DNA of 64,000 bases, taken from contig NZ_JPOK01000004.1 of assembly GCF_000733865.1 (NCBI RefSeq), positions 124,001 to 188,000 of the forward strand, written 5' to 3'. The translations under genes and the position numbers were made by a program. Positions 11,686-22,955 of this stretch are shown one piece after another (position 1 is the stretch's first letter; each line of letters starts with the position of its first letter). The notes under the pieces were generated by a model. The model did no database searches, had not been told where the DNA came from, and worked only from the letters and a program-made list of their open reading frames with translations. This DNA is from Mycoplasma buteonis. GTDB lineage: Bacteria; Bacillota_I; Bacilli_A; Mycoplasmatales; Metamycoplasmataceae.

Positions 11686-14600
11686 TTATTTTTTATCAAT
11701 TTTTTCTTCCAAATCATTTAAGAAATCTTCATCAATTGAAAATCCTTCTAATTCTTTTTCAAAGTTTGTTTTAGGTTCTTCTGGTACCATTGCATCATCT
11801 AAAATTCATTCACTAGTCACTGAAAAAGCTTCAGAATTTGTATCAATGTTTTCTACTTTATCCATTTCTGGAGTATTTTCGATTTCTGTTGTTTTTTCTA
11901 CAGTCATTTCTTGAGTATGAGTATCATTAATTCATACTTTGACTGTTTGCATTGTCTCTTTAGTATTTTCTTGTTTTTGTTCTTCTAGTTTTGCAAAATC
12001 AAAATTGTTTATTTCTTTAAAGTTTTCTTTTTCTTCCTTAGTAATTCTGACACTTTGAGTAGCACTTTGTGTTTGTAAACTATCTAAACCTACTCAAGTA
12101 TCTAAAACAACACTTTTTGGTTTTTCATCTAAAACTTCTGTATTTAAAATATAAGTGCTTGTTGCTCCTTGGATTGAACTATCATAAAAATGGCGAACTG
12201 CAGCTGGGTTGAAATCTTTTAAAACTTCATTTTGTAAAGTAATTCATGATATAGGTGTAATAACACGAACATCGTATTTTTTAGACTTCAAGAAACGAAC
12301 CTTGTCACGAACTTTAGCATAATTAATTGGAAGTGAATTGTAATTGTAAGTATCAAAAATAAAGCATTTATAAGGTATTTTATTAACCGTAATCACAATA
12401 TCAATTGTCATTGAACCAACTACGTAATCACGGAATATTTCACAATTAGGTAGTTGTTTTGATAATTCTCTTAAGTAAGTATAAGCTACTAATTTGAATC
12501 ATTTTTCACGTTCTGATAAAACTTCATCAATTTCTTCAGGTTTTTTAAAAGCTTCTTTTAGTAGTCCTTTACGATTTTCAACTGATAACTCTAAAAATTC
12601 CAATCATTTTTTGAAAACTCTTAAATCTTCAGGCATATTTGGTGTTAAAGGAATATCGCTTGCATTAATTGTTTTTAAAACAATCATTTTTTCTTTTGCG
12701 CGTGATATAGCAACATTTAATGCGTTTTTACCACCTTGACGAGCTACGTATGAATAACCGATTTTAGTATTTTTATCATAAGCTAGCGTAGCAATTACTA
12801 AGTCAGCTTCGTCACCTTGAATGTTTTCAATATTTCTAATTAAAAGTCTGCGCTTTTTGATAGCTTCTTCTAATTCAGGGTGATTTCTAAAAATTAATCA
12901 AGTAATATAATCACTTTGTTTTCCGTTAAATCCTAAAATGATGATTTTATTATATTTATCAATATTTTCAATAGCTAAATCAATAGCTTTTTGTGCTTCA
13001 GCAACATTTTTTTGTGATTCTCATTGTCCGTTTTCAACTTGAATTACTTCAATTGGGTTTGTGCTTCAACTATCAGCACTATCAATAGCGTCTAAAGTTG
13101 AATTGTAGAAGTATTTACTTGAAAACGTCATTAATGAAGCATGATTTGAACGATAGTTTTTATCAAGCAAAATTGGGTATACACCAAGTGAAAGCGCATA
13201 ATCTAGTAGTGAATCCACTTGACCAAAAATAGAATCATCAGATTGACGTGTTCCAAATCAGTTATTTGGCTTCATTTGTTGTGTATCACCAGCTAAAATT
13301 TTACGTTTAGCTAAATAAAGAATAGGTAAACCATTTTCGATGAAAATTTGACTTGATTCATCTAAAATTGCATAATCAAATTCATTTTTTGTTCAATTTG
13401 ATAAGTCTGTGTTTGGAGTTGCAATAATAATTGGAAAAATCTTTTTAATAATTGGAGCATATTTTTTGATAAAACGATATGGTTCAAAATTAACAATTCT
13501 AATGCTTTGAGCAAACTCACGGTAAAGCATTCTTTCTTCTTCATTGAAATTAGCAATAACTTTAAAAATTCTTTCTAAAACAACATTTTTAATTGCTTCT
13601 TCGTCAGAAATTAAATTTTCATAATTAACACTTTTTTCTAATTCAATTAATTCATTAATTTTTGCAAAAGGACTTGGAACATTTTGTTCTGGTAAGTATC
13701 CAATATTACGCATGAATAAAATTAAATCATGTAATGAACCATTAAATGTTGCTAATTTATTATCAATTTCTGTACCTAAACGTTTAACTTCAAAGTATTT
13801 CTTAACAAAAGGCATGTATGTTAAGTTGTTAATTTTTAAAAGTTCTTTGGCTGTTTCACCATATTTAAATTCTTCTGTTGGATAGTATAAATCTCTAGGT
13901 AAATTAATTAAAAAGTCAATTTCTTTTTGGAAATCAAAATCTTTTTTGTGTACACTAATGTAATAATATGCTTTTAAAACATTTTGTGAAGTTGGATCAG
14001 CTAAATATTCACTAGCTTTAGCTACAAAATTTAATTCTTCAGCAGTGATTGTACTGCAATGTTTAATTTGATTGTATTCATCAAAATTTTCAAGCATTTC
14101 TAAATAATCTTGAATTGGTTGATAAAAGCTTGTTTTCTTCATTTCTTTTGAGTTAGTAATAAATAACGCAAAAGGAGCTAGCTTATTAAGACGTTGATAA
14201 ATAACTTCAAGTGCAGCACGTTTTTGTGATGCAACAATTGCAGTCTTGCCGTAAACTAAAATATTAGCAATTAAATTAACGATTGTTTGTGATTTACCAG
14301 TTCCTGGTGGGCCTCAAATTACTGTATTTTGGTTTAAAGCACTTAAAATTGCTTTATCTTGTGAAAGATTTGATTGAGTAATTTTGAACAATGCTAATTT
14401 TGGATTAAAAATTGAGCGATCAATTCTATTTTTATAAATATTTTTGTTAAACTCTACATCAATAATTTCATCCATTTCACCGTTTTGAATAATTTCTTTC
14501 ATCCGCGTACGAGAAAAACCACCACCAGGTTGAAAAATACCTAAAACTGCTCCGGGATAAAAACTGAGAGATTCATTTTGAATTTCATCAGGACGGAATT

Positions 14601-15318
14601 TTTTAAAGTTCTTACAAATATCTTTTGGTATTGCATATAAATCTTTTCAATTTGTTCTTAAACTATCTAGTAAATTATTAATTTCAAGTTCTTTTACTTG
14701 ATCTTCTAAAAATAAGTCAAAACCTTGATTATTTAAGAAAAACAGTAATTTTTCATTAATTTTAATATCACCATTTGAACTTAAATATGGTCTACCATTA
14801 CGGAATGTTATGTGTGCTTCTTTAAAGAAAAGAGGAGCATAAATAGCTTTATCTTCTTTTCTGAAAGATACAAATAAAAATCCTAAATGTAGCGGTCAAA
14901 TATTTGTTTCATCTAAAATATTAATTGTCTTATCATTTAAAACTTTTCATTTAAGTAAAGATTTTTGAATTTTAAGTTCAATAGAAGAAATGGTATGATT
15001 ACGAATTTTTTTATAGTCTTTTTGAATTTGTTCGATTTCTTGTTCACTAATGTTTGTTCATTCTTTTAGTACAGAAATAAACTCTTTAACATTTTCAGCT
15101 TCTTTTAATTTAGCAACAATTTTATTCAATCCAATTTCATATAAGCTAACTTCAAAATTTTCTAAGTTACAGATTCTACGAAAATCTTCAGGACGAATTA
15201 AAGAAAGGATATCAAAATAATCCTTATCATTGACTTTAGTAAAAATTGCTGAATCATTGTTTGAAACTTCTAGTAAATTGTCTAAGATGACTTTGTATTT
15301 GTTTGTTGTATTAATCAT
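11686..15318 (-). CDS. Large SF1 (Upf1-like) helicase with possible nuclease-like C-terminal domain
   Basis: A 1210-residue protein. Superfamily-1 helicase motifs occur in order: Walker A WGPPGTGKSQT (about 332), DESSQ (Walker B, about 654), GDTQQMKP (about 678), NYRSNHASL (about 721), QGDEADLVIATL (about 833) and NVAISRAKEKMIVL (about 868). An insertion of about 250 residues separates motifs Ia and II. Residues about 940-1025 (SMTIDIVITVNKIPYKCFIFD, then RDKVRFLKSKKYDVRVITPISW) resemble MTES_1575-type restriction-endonuclease folds, though the usual ExK/ECDG position reads FDTY. A final 130-residue acidic low-complexity tail follows. The family is often annotated as a DUF4011/AAA helicase. 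It overlaps the upstream EIIB-like gene by 8 bp. A repair or anti-mobile-DNA role is inferred. Confidence 0.8.
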
Positions 15319-15658
15319 GTTTTAATCCGTTAGCAACAGCTTTGCTAAACTCTCCTAATATTATTGAAACGCTCTTTGAACTAGCTACCACACCAGTTAC
15401 CGCTTTTAATTTTTTAATTTCTTCTAAATTAACTTGTCCAAGTTCATTAATCTTAACAACTACTCGTGATGGTTTAATTTCAACATCACTATAGTTAGTT
15501 TCTCCTAAGTATTTTTTTAACAAATTAATGTCAAATGGTATTTTTTCTACTTGATAAATTGTGTTGCTTTTATGTTTCATTTGTTTTTTTCATTTAATCC
15601 AAATTAAACCAAAGGTTAGCAACGTAAAGAGTACTATTTTTGCTTTATTTTTATACAT
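15311..15658 (-). CDS. Membrane-anchored PTS EIIB-like protein without the active cysteine
   Basis: A 115-residue protein. The upstream ATG at 15658 adds an N-terminal transmembrane segment (KAKIVLFTLLTFGLIWIKW) to a glucose-type EIIB domain; a shorter form could start at 15580. In EIIB the phosphocysteine lies in DACITRLRV. The matching segment here reads DVEIKPSRVVVK, with Glu in place of Cys, so phosphotransfer is not expected. The ending KAVTGVVASSKSVSIILGEFSKAVANGL keeps the domain's second half. A TATAAT box lies 11 nt before the ATG at 15658. Its stop overlaps the helicase start (ATGATTAA), so the two are translationally coupled. Function unknown. Confidence 0.7.
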
Positions 15659-15900
15659 ATTATTTAAATTATACTATTACTTACTTTTTTATTTTGTTTT
15701 TTATTTTTAGGACTAAAAAATGAAAAATAAATTTCACTTTTTATAAAAGAACCAAAATTTTAGTTTAAGTTTCAAAATCAAAATATTAATTACTTTTTTC
15801 AAATTATTCATAAAAAAATTAACGTAAAATAGTAAAATAAAAAAAGTTATTAACTTGTTAATAAAAGTTAAGAAATAGAAAAATTATAAACGGAGAAAAT
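15659..15900. other. Intergenic region, divergent promoters
   Basis: 242 bp of very AT-rich DNA between the divergent EIIB-like gene and gpmI. No ORF was seen. The minus-strand TATAAT just upstream of 15658 and the inverted repeat at 15847-15864 are the only recognisable elements. Confidence 0.5.
15847..15864. promoter_or_regulatory. Inverted repeat upstream of gpmI
   Basis: TTATTAACTTGTTAATAA is a perfect 8-bp inverted repeat with a 2-base centre, ending 36 bp before the gpmI ATG. It is a candidate operator, or a weak leader hairpin if transcription starts upstream of it. Confidence 0.4.
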
Positions 15901-17406
15901 ATGAAAAAAACTGTATTAATTGTTATTGACGGTTTAGGTTTAAGAGCAGAAACTCAAGGTAATGGTTTTGCTCTTGCAAACACACCTGAATTTAATAAAT
16001 TATTTAAAGAATATCCAAATAGCATTATTCAAGCTAGTGGTGAATTTGTTGGTTTACCTGCTGGACAAATGGGAAATTCAGAAGTTGGACACCTTAATAT
16101 TGGTGCAGGTACTGTCGTATACACAGGATTATCATTAATTAAAAAAGCATTGAATGATGGAACATACAAAAGTAATAAAGCATTTTTAGAAGTTTTTGAA
16201 GATGTTAAAGCAAATAATTCAACATTACACTTAATGGGACTTTTATCACCTGGTGGAGTGCACTCATTAGAAAATCATTTATTTGAACTTTTAGACGCAG
16301 CACACGAAAATGGTGTTAAAAATGTTTCAGTTCATACATTCGGAGACGGTCGTGATGTAGCTCCTCAATCAATCAAAGCATCAATGGAAAAATTACAATT
16401 AATTTGTGATAAATATGGTTACAATATTGCTACTGTTGCTGGAAGATTTTATGCAATGGATCGTGATAAAATGTTTGATCGTGTTGAAAAAGCTTATGAT
16501 GCTATTTTAGGTAACTCACAAAGCTCATTTTCAAACGCAGTTCAATATGTTGAAGATCAATACACTGAAGGAATTACAGATGAATTCTTTGTTCCAGCAA
16601 TTAATTCAACATTAAACAAAAATGCATTTGCAAAAGATGGTGATAGTGTAATTTTCTTTAACTTCCGTCCTGATCGCGCAAGACAACTTACACACTTATT
16701 TATAGGTTCACCTTTATATACAGAAAAACCTGTACACCCAGTTACTATTAATAAATTCGTATCAATGATGAAATACGAAGGAATTAACACAATTGTTGCT
16801 TTTGACGAAATGGAAGTTTCAATGCCAATAGGTAGAGTCTTAGAATTAGCAGGAAAAAGTCAACTTAGAATTGCCGAAACACAAAAATATGCTCACGTAA
16901 CGTATTTTATGGACGGTGGAAATGACATTGAATTTAAAAATTCAAAAAGAATTATGGTAGATTCATTAAAAGTTGAATCATACGCTGATGCTCCACACAT
17001 GTCAGCCCAAGGAATTACAGACGAATTACTTGCTAATGGTTTAAACTACGACGTAACAATTATGAACTTTGCTAACCCTGATATGGTTGGTCATACAGGA
17101 AACCTTAAATCAACTATTGAAGCAGTTTCATTCCTTGATACACAAATTAAAAGAATTGTTGATTGAGCTGAAAATAATGATGTAACAGTATTTATTACTG
17201 CCGATCACGGAAATGCTGAAATTACAGAAGATAAAGATGGAAAACCAGCTACAAAACACACAAGCAGCCCAGTTATGTTAATTTGTACAGATAAAAATGT
17301 TAAACTTAAAGATGGAAAATTAGCAAATATCGCTCCAACAGTACTTGATTACATTGGATTAGAAAAACCATCACAAATGGATGAAGAATCATTATTAGTT
17401 AAATAA
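15901..17406 (+). CDS. gpmI: 2,3-bisphosphoglycerate-independent phosphoglycerate mutase
   Basis: A 501-residue Mn-dependent enzyme interconverting 3- and 2-phosphoglycerate in glycolysis. The alkaline-phosphatase-fold metal site begins VLIVIDGLGLR, the phosphoserine nucleophile lies in GQMGNSEVGHLNIGAG (about residue 62), HTFGDGRDVAP is near 143, and metal ligands recur in FITADHGNAE (about 433). The length is standard (about 510). ACGGAGAAAAT supplies a clear ribosome-binding site. Confidence 0.96.
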
Positions 17407-17417
17407 TAAATACCACA

Positions 17418-17445
17418 AAGCAACTATTAGTAGTTGCTTTTTTGA
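17418..17445 (+). terminator. Intrinsic terminator after gpmI
   Basis: A 9-bp perfect stem AAGCAACTA / TAGTTGCTT with loop TTAG is followed by TTTT. Its T-run merges into the -10 region of the following methyltransferase gene. Confidence 0.88.
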
Positions 17446-17457
17446 TAGAATTAACTT
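17443..17457 (+). promoter_or_regulatory. Extended -10 of the dcm-like gene
   Basis: TGATAGAAT at 17443-17451 is an extended -10 box ending 6 nt before the ATG, with no Shine-Dalgarno sequence. Transcription would start at or next to the ATG. Confidence 0.45.
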
Positions 17458-18419
17458 ATGAAAAATACTTTAAAATTCTTTGATTTTTGTTCTGGTATTG
17501 GAGGTGGTAGAATCGGATTAGAGCAAAATGGACTCCGATGCGTAGGACATAGCGAAATTGATACTCATGCTGATAAAACTTACCAATTATTTTTTAATGA
17601 TCAAAATAATTTTGGAGATTTAACTAAAATAATTCCAAAACACTACCTGACTTTGATTTTATGATTGCAGGTTTTCCATGTCAAACATTTAGCATTCTAG
17701 GGAAAAGAGATGGATTCAATGATAATCGCGGAATTATTATTTATTATTTAATTGAAATTTTAAAACAGAAAAATGTCCCTTATTTTTTATTCGAAAACGT
17801 TAAAGGATTAATTTCTCATGACAAAGGTAATACTTTAAAAATTATTTTAGAAAAGTTAAACGAAGCAGGTTATGATGTTTTTTATCAAGTTTTAAATAGT
17901 TTAAACTTTGGAGTACCGCAGCACAGAGAGAGAATTTACCTAGTCGGTTTCAAAAAGGAATTAGGTGTGAAAAATTTTCAATTCCCTCATGGCGTTAATC
18001 AAAAAAATATTACAGATTTTTTTGATGAAGAAAATGATGATATATTTGATACAAATTCATTGATTTTTCAAAAATATATTAATAATAAATACAATATTAA
18101 GAAAAATATTAATTTAGACAAGGTTTTATTAGAAAAAAATTTTATTGATATTAGACAATCAGATATTCGTGTTTATAAGGAATATTGTCCTACTTTAAGA
18201 AATGGGAGACATGGTATTTTATATTTTTATAAAAATGAATTAAAAAAATTAAGTCCTTATGAAACTCTTCTTTTACAAGGTTTTCCTAAAAATTACGCAA
18301 TTAAAATAAAAAATAATCCAAGTATAAACCAAAATAAAGTGCTTTCCCAAGCAGGTAATGCAATGACAGTTAACGTCGTAAAAAGCGTTGTTAGTGCTAT
18401 GCTTAAAAATAAAAAATAG
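17458..18419 (+). pseudogene. DNA (cytosine-5) methyltransferase, frameshifted
   Basis: A C5-methyltransferase split over two frames: 17458-17664 carries motif I (FFDFCSGIGGGRIGLEQNG) and 17661-18419 carries motif IV with the catalytic Cys (GFPCQTFSILGKR), motif VI (FENVKGL), motif VIII (QHRERIYLVGF), a short target-recognition region and motifs IX-X (LLLQGFPKNY, QAGNAMTVNVV). The frames meet at CCAAAACACTA (about 17636-17646). One extra A in the AAAA run would give PKTLPDFDFMIAGFPCQ and a single enzyme of about 320 residues. All motifs are otherwise intact, so a phase-variable run, a recent mutation or a sequencing error all fit. No restriction enzyme gene is adjacent, and the target sequence cannot be deduced. 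Confidence 0.85.
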
Positions 18420-18451
18420 TCCTTAGACTTAACTAGGACTATTTTTTTATT
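18411..18451. terminator. Bidirectional terminator between dcm-like gene and gap
   Basis: AATAGTCC(T)TAG pairs with CTAGGACTATT, with one bulged T. The plus strand ends in a T-run and the left arm is preceded by A-rich sequence. The hairpin overlaps the methyltransferase stop codon and can serve the convergent gap gene too. Confidence 0.75.
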
Positions 18452-18459
18452 TTTTAAAA

Positions 18460-19473
<1,014 letters not shown>

Positions 19474-19531
19474 CTAAGAAAAGTTTCTATTTATTTTAAT
19501 TTTGTGTAAGACTTTATAAGTTAACTTTTAA

Positions 19532-19562
19532 TAAGATATTAATATCTTACACCGATATTATA
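19532..19562 (-). promoter_or_regulatory. gap promoter and operator-like palindrome
   Basis: On the minus strand a TATAAT box occupies 19562-19557. It is followed, at the expected transcription start, by the perfect 18-base palindrome TAAGATATTAATATCTTA (19549-19532). Such symmetry at the start site suggests a repressor operator or a 5' hairpin stabilising gap mRNA. Confidence 0.55.
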
Positions 19563-19574
19563 ACAGTTTTATAA

Positions 19575-19606
19575 TTATAAAAAAAATCTAAATTTAATAG
19601 ATTTTT
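19575..19606 (-). terminator. Terminator of the dnaE-fmt operon
   Basis: AAAATCTA and TAGATTTT (19583-19590 / 19598-19605) form an 8-bp stem. Read on the minus strand it is followed by TTTTTTATAAT. It lies about 22 bp past the fmt stop. Confidence 0.7.
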
Positions 19607-19627
19607 AATATATGGTAATATTTCCAT

Positions 19628-20464
19628 TTATAGTTTAACTCTTTTTTTGGATTCATACTGATAATCTGTCGCAAAAAGAAAACCATCAGAAAATTGTAAT
19701 TTTAAAGCATTATTATGAGTTTTTGTTTTCGAAGCATAATAAATTTTAATTCTCTTATCATTTAAGATGTAGTAAGCTCCAGGATTTGAGCTAAAAGCTC
19801 TGATTTTGTTAAAAGCACTCTCACAGGTTAAGTTTTCGCTTAAAAAAGCATCGGCTTTATCTAGTTTTGGACTTAAGATTACTTGAGCTTCATCTTGCTT
19901 AATTTTCGTAAAATTATCTTGCTCAAATTCCTTAAGTCAATGAGTAATATTTTCTGTAGCTAAGATAGATAACTTTTCAAAAAGTGTGTCACTAGTATCA
20001 GTTTCTAAAATATCTAAAGCAGCAGTTTTAATAATATCTCCTGAATCCATTTTTAAAAACATATACATTAATGAAATTCCAGTTTGTTTATCACCATTAA
20101 GTAGTGCATGTTGAATGGGTGCAGCACCACGATATTTAGGAAGTAATGAACCATGAATGTTTAACGCAGCTTTTTTAGGTAAATCTAAAACCTTTTGTGG
20201 AATAAATTGACCAAAAGCACAAGTTAATAATATATCAAAGTCAATTTTAGAAAGCTCTTCGTAAATATCTCCGATTTTATTAGGTTGGTAAACAGGAATA
20301 TTATATTGCTCTGCTAAAAGTTTTGTTGGAGTTGGTTGCAGCTTATAACCACGATTAGCCGGTCTATCTGGCTGTGAAATTAAAGCGACAACATCAAAAT
20401 TTTTAATAATTTCCTCAAAAATTGGTACAGAAAAATCAGGTGTACCAGCTAAAATAATTTTCAT
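19628..20464 (-). CDS. fmt: Methionyl-tRNA formyltransferase
   Basis: A 278-residue enzyme formylating initiator Met-tRNA with 10-formyl-THF. The GART fold starts MKIILAGTPDFSVPIF. Catalytic residues lie in LNIHGSLLPKYRGAAPIQHALLNGD (about residues 106-130), including the Asn-His pair, and MDSGDII follows. The C-terminal domain is short against the usual length (about 310), as often in mycoplasmas. It starts 1 base after the dnaI-like stop. The folate enzyme FolD, encoded at 37467-38297, could feed the formyl donor. Confidence 0.93.
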
Positions 20465-20465
20465 A

Positions 20466-21347
20466 TTACTTACCTACTCATATTTCTGTTTGACATAATT
20501 GCTTAACTAAGTGTCTAAATTTAGTTAAAGCAATTTTTGAAATTCTTTTTTCTTTGTTTGAAATATTCTTCTCAATATTCATTAAATCAACATAAGAACC
20601 AATAAATGTAGTTTTTTGATTAATATAACGATTTTCTAAAATTTTAATCAAGATATTTTCGAAAAATCAAGGATTATAAGTTTTAAATCCGATTTCATCC
20701 AAAATTAAAACATCCAATTTACTTAATGTATCTAAAATATAATTTATATCTGAATCACTAGAATTAAAAGATTTTTTTAACTCATCTTCTAAATAATTAA
20801 CATTTAAATACGCTGTTGAATAATCATTAATTGCAAAGAAGTTCGCAAAGGCACTTAAAACTTGATTGCGAAATAAACTTGATTCACCATCAATAAAGCA
20901 ACCGCGAATTTTCTTTAAATTATTTGTTTTTTCTAGTTTATTTTTTAAATTGATAATAAATTCAAACAAATCAAAATGGTTAACATCATCAATTCATTCA
21001 ATCTCAGTGATTGGTTTATCAATTACTGGTTTTGAGATATTTTTAAAAAAAATATTTTGAGTTAATAAATATTTTTTAGCTTTTTCATTACTGTTAATTT
21101 TTTTATCAAAAATAAGATTGCCTTCTAAGTCACGTTGAATTTTTGTTGAATAAACAAAATCGTCAGGATTTTGTTGTTCAGATAAGTAATCACTCATTTG
21201 GACAAAATTATCCCATAGCTCTGAATCTGAAATTTGATATTTACTAATAACTTTTTTAATTGGATTAAATTGTTTTAAAGAAATAATTAAATCTTCACGT
21301 GAAGTGAAGATGCCATCTCGGTTTAATATTTTTTTAATTGTATCCAT
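20466..21347 (-). CDS. DnaI/DnaC-like helicase loader
   Basis: A 293-residue AAA+-like protein. The N-terminal half (MDTIKKILNRDGIFTSREDL) is variable. The C-terminal half has a Walker A-like site reading FIDGESSLFRNQVLSAF (the usual GKT/S is absent) and a good Walker B LDVLILDEIGF. This size and its position directly after a DnaB/DnaD-type gene and before fmt suggest a DnaI helicase loader. The degenerate P-loop raises doubt about ATP hydrolysis. A GTAGG ribosome-binding site overlaps the upstream stop. Confidence 0.75.
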
Positions 21348-21353
21348 AAAAAC

Positions 21354-22349
21354 CTACTTATTTAAATAAGAAGCTTTTAAAAAACTTTTTTGTTTATAAA
21401 CATCATTGTATTCGTTTGAAAATTCAAATTTACCATCAAGGTAGTTTTCAATATTATCAAATCCAATAATATGTTTTTGATTTACTTCTTTAATTAATGA
21501 ATTAGCTAATTTAAAACAACGTTCACCTTTTTTAGCAGCGGTTCCAAGCTTTAAGAACGCTAAATAAAGAACTAAATTAATAACACGATCATCTTTAACT
21601 GTTTTCTTTCACTCTAATAAATATTTTTGAGCAATTTCAGTTGGTTGTTGATCAAAAAGTTGTGTATAAAATTCTAGAGAACTTAATTTTAAAATTCCCT
21701 CATATTCATTTGAATAAAGCACATTACCAATTTCTAAACGCATTGGACTAGCTTTAATTGTTTTTGCCATTTGCTTAATTTCAAGTTCATGTTTAGTTCT
21801 TTTACCTAAATCAATTAAAAACTCATCAATACGCTTGCTGTTGGTTTGTGAAACTTCAAAGTCGAAAACATCAAAAAAGCTAGTAGTAGCGTCTTCATAT
21901 TGCTCACCAGTAAGTAAATTAATTTTATTAAGTTTATTTTTAATAAGAAAATCAAAATGACTTTTACCTAATCTCTTAATAATAAGTTGTGAAATAAAAG
22001 TATTATTTTTAATACCTTGTGCATCTAGCGGTTTTTGTAAACTAAAAACAGTAATAGCTTTTTTATTATCATAATATGTATTAATTAGTCCAATTGCTTC
22101 TAAACTTTTACGTGCAAAATCTAATTTTTGAGCATCCATATTTAAAAACAAAGTAAGAGCACTGAAATCAAAATTAGTTTGTACAAAATCACTATTTTTA
22201 CCTAAATCAAGTAAATATTCATAGAGAAAAATAGGTTCTGCTCCTAAAACTGAACCATAAAATTCTCTTAAATTCGATAAATCTTCGCTAGAAATAAATG
22301 TATTCTTCTGTATTGCAAAGTATGTAAAACGTAGTTGATTTTGCATCAT
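21354..22349 (-). CDS. DnaB/DnaD-type replication initiation protein
   Basis: A 331-residue helical protein. The N-terminal half looks like a winged-helix DnaD/DnaB module (NLREFYGSVLGAEPIFLYEYLLDLG, and DFSALTLFLNMDAQKLDFARKSLEAIGLI). The C-terminal part is the helical DDBH region ending in KYLLEWKKTVKDDRVINLVLYLAF. In Firmicutes the DnaB (primosome) gene sits beside dnaI, as here. AAGGAGAAC precedes ATGATG, so the start could be either Met. It is likely involved in loading the replicative helicase. Confidence 0.75.
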
Positions 22350-22385
22350 GTTCTCCTTGCTTTAAAAGTGTCCATAATAATTTTA

Positions 22386-22955
22386 TTAAGTATAATAATA
22401 TTCCACTATTTTATTTGGTAAATTATTTAATTCTTCTAAATTATTAATTAAGATATTAACAACTGGAATTTGACAAAAAGTCTCTTTTTCGCTTCAATTA
22501 AAAGCATTTTGGTTATTAAATCAATTAAATCAGTAGTTATCCACACCTTTTAATTGACATAATTTTTGTCGAATTTCTTTTTGAGTTTCGACCACAATAA
22601 TTTTGCTAAATAATCCTACTAATTTTTTCTCACATTTATGGAAATTAGCAATTTCAACAAAATCATATTTGTGCTTTAATAAGTGTTCATATAAGAATTC
22701 AAAAACTAAGCTTTCTAATTCTTTTAAAATTAAATTATTATTTTTTAATTCAGCTTTAATTTTCACCTTACTTAGTTCATTATTTTCAAAGCAAGTTGCT
22801 GGCAAAACTTTTAAAGCCTTTGATAAAAATGCAGAATTTGATTGATATAAATTTGATACAAAATTATCAGCATATAAAATTTTATAATTTTGTATTTCTA
22901 AGCTGCTTAATGCTGTAGTTTTACCAGCACAAGCATGACCAACAACAGCTATCAT
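22386..22955 (-). CDS. coaE: Dephospho-CoA kinase-like protein
   Basis: A 189-residue P-loop kinase beginning MIAVVGHACAGKTTALSSLE (Walker A GHACAGKT). An YADNFVSNLYQ segment corresponds to the CoaE DADxIxH region, and IIVVETQKEIRQKLCQLKGVDNY corresponds to the family's R-rich lid (VxxxxxxQxxRL). The overall order fits CoaE, which phosphorylates dephospho-CoA in the last CoA step. Conservation is weak, so the call is moderate. Its start overlaps the exonuclease stop by 7 bases. Confidence 0.7.

Noticed and set aside
11660-12739. Plus-strand ORFs (84 and 81 residues) in the helicase gene
   Set aside because: They are opposite a continuous 1210-residue conserved helicase and have Ser/Phe-rich antisense composition.
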